Positions 63,807 through 64,000 of a stretch of 64,000 nt of DNA are shown in pieces. Origin of the DNA: Hahella sp. HNIBRBA332 (lineage in GTDB: Bacteria; Pseudomonadota; Gammaproteobacteria; Pseudomonadales; Oleiphilaceae); the NCBI RefSeq assembly GCF_030719035.1, contig NZ_CP132203.1, positions 3,162,001 to 3,226,000 on the forward strand. Direction: 5' to 3'. Each line of letters starts with the position of its first letter. The first letter of the stretch is position 1. The translations under genes and the position numbers were made by a program. A model generated the notes under the pieces. The model did no database searches. It worked only from the letters and a program-made list of their open reading frames with translations, and was not told the origin of the DNA.

Positions 63807-64000
63807 TTATTTCAAATACCGCCCCGGCGTCTTCCCAAAATAACGCCGAAACAGCGTAATAAAAGCGCTGACGCTGTCGTATCTCAGCTCCAGGGCGGTT
63901 TGGGTGACGGGGACGCCTTGGGCCAGTAGTTCTAGGGCCCAGGCAAGCCTGGCCAGTTGTCGCCATTGTCCCAGAGACAGGCCGGTTTCTTCGCGAAATT
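63807..64000 (-). CDS. AraC-family transcriptional regulator, 3' end (partial)
   Basis: The last 64 codons of a minus-strand gene that continues beyond the window edge. The translation contains LSLGQWRQLARLAWALELL and YDSVSAFITLFRRYFGKTPGRYLK followed by TAA, which is the second helix-turn-helix of an AraC regulator. The first helix-turn-helix begins just outside the window. Nothing can be said of its effector domain. Confidence 0.85.
   Translation of the reverse strand, partial: FREETGLSLGQWRQLARLAWALELLAQGVPVTQTALELRYDSVSAFITLFRRYFGKTPGRYLK

Overview
The window reads as a chromosomal segment of a marine gammaproteobacterium. Gene content, coding style and protein similarity recalled from memory fit the Hahella/Oceanospirillales group best; that assignment is an inference. 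Genes are dense and of moderately high GC. There are no rRNA or tRNA genes, no CRISPR array, and no recognisable insertion sequence or prophage. Two stretches are visibly AT-rich: 54.0-54.6 kb and 61.0-63.8 kb.

Layout. 0-5.2 kb: starch use (a cytoplasmic MalZ-type glucosidase and a secreted alpha-amylase with a CBM20 domain) plus two small membrane proteins. 5.3-7.2 kb: an ECF sigma factor with its RskA-type anti-sigma factor and a PF03640 lipoprotein. 7.3-11.2 kb: a small helical exported protein, a secreted pectin-acetylesterase/Notum-like hydrolase, a membrane protein and an orphan solute-binding protein. 11.3-15.8 kb: the giant helicase Lhr. 15.8-16.3 kb: a 38-residue membrane peptide and an upstream region that could fold as a structured RNA. 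16.3-22.9 kb: the complete histidine-utilisation cluster hutC-hutI-hutG-hutU-hutH, with HutC-type operators and an intrinsic terminator. 22.9-27.2 kb: two more orphan solute-binding proteins, a GFA-type protein and a lipoprotein that joins a trypsin-like protease to Sel1 repeats. 27.3-29.9 kb: a sulfide/persulfide detoxification locus in which an MBL hydrolase diverges from bigR-like arsR, a DUF442 gene and a TauE exporter. 30.0-34.4 kb: a decayed gene fragment, a divergent DJ-1/GlxA pair, an ADP-ribosylglycohydrolase and the MtfA peptidase. 34.4-40.9 kb: two exported proteins, a pair of glycosyltransferases and an autotransporter. 40.9-48.4 kb: a VWA protein, an oxidoreductase/LysR divergent pair, a GlpD-like dehydrogenase next to an acyltransferase, and a degenerate MBL protein. 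48.4-53.4 kb: DUF4382 and DUF5666 lipoproteins around a perfect CRP-type site, a DUF6502 regulator-like protein and a second DUF442 gene. 53.5-61.0 kb: small membrane proteins, a carbohydrate/polyol solute-binding protein, a GNAT enzyme, a SUFU-domain protein, a LysE exporter, HupE and a YHYH protein. 61.2-64.0 kb: an AT-rich orphan gene joining an HsdR_N-type nuclease domain to a P-loop NTPase, then the 3' end of an araC-family regulator.

Best candidates for something new are the nuclease-NTPase gene at 61.3-63.8 kb (a possible single-gene defence system), the structured-RNA candidate at 15.97-16.11 kb with two mutually exclusive hairpins, the split Blh arrangement at 27-30 kb, and the long perfect hairpin in front of mtfA. 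All functional statements rest on motif reading and family knowledge; no database search was run.
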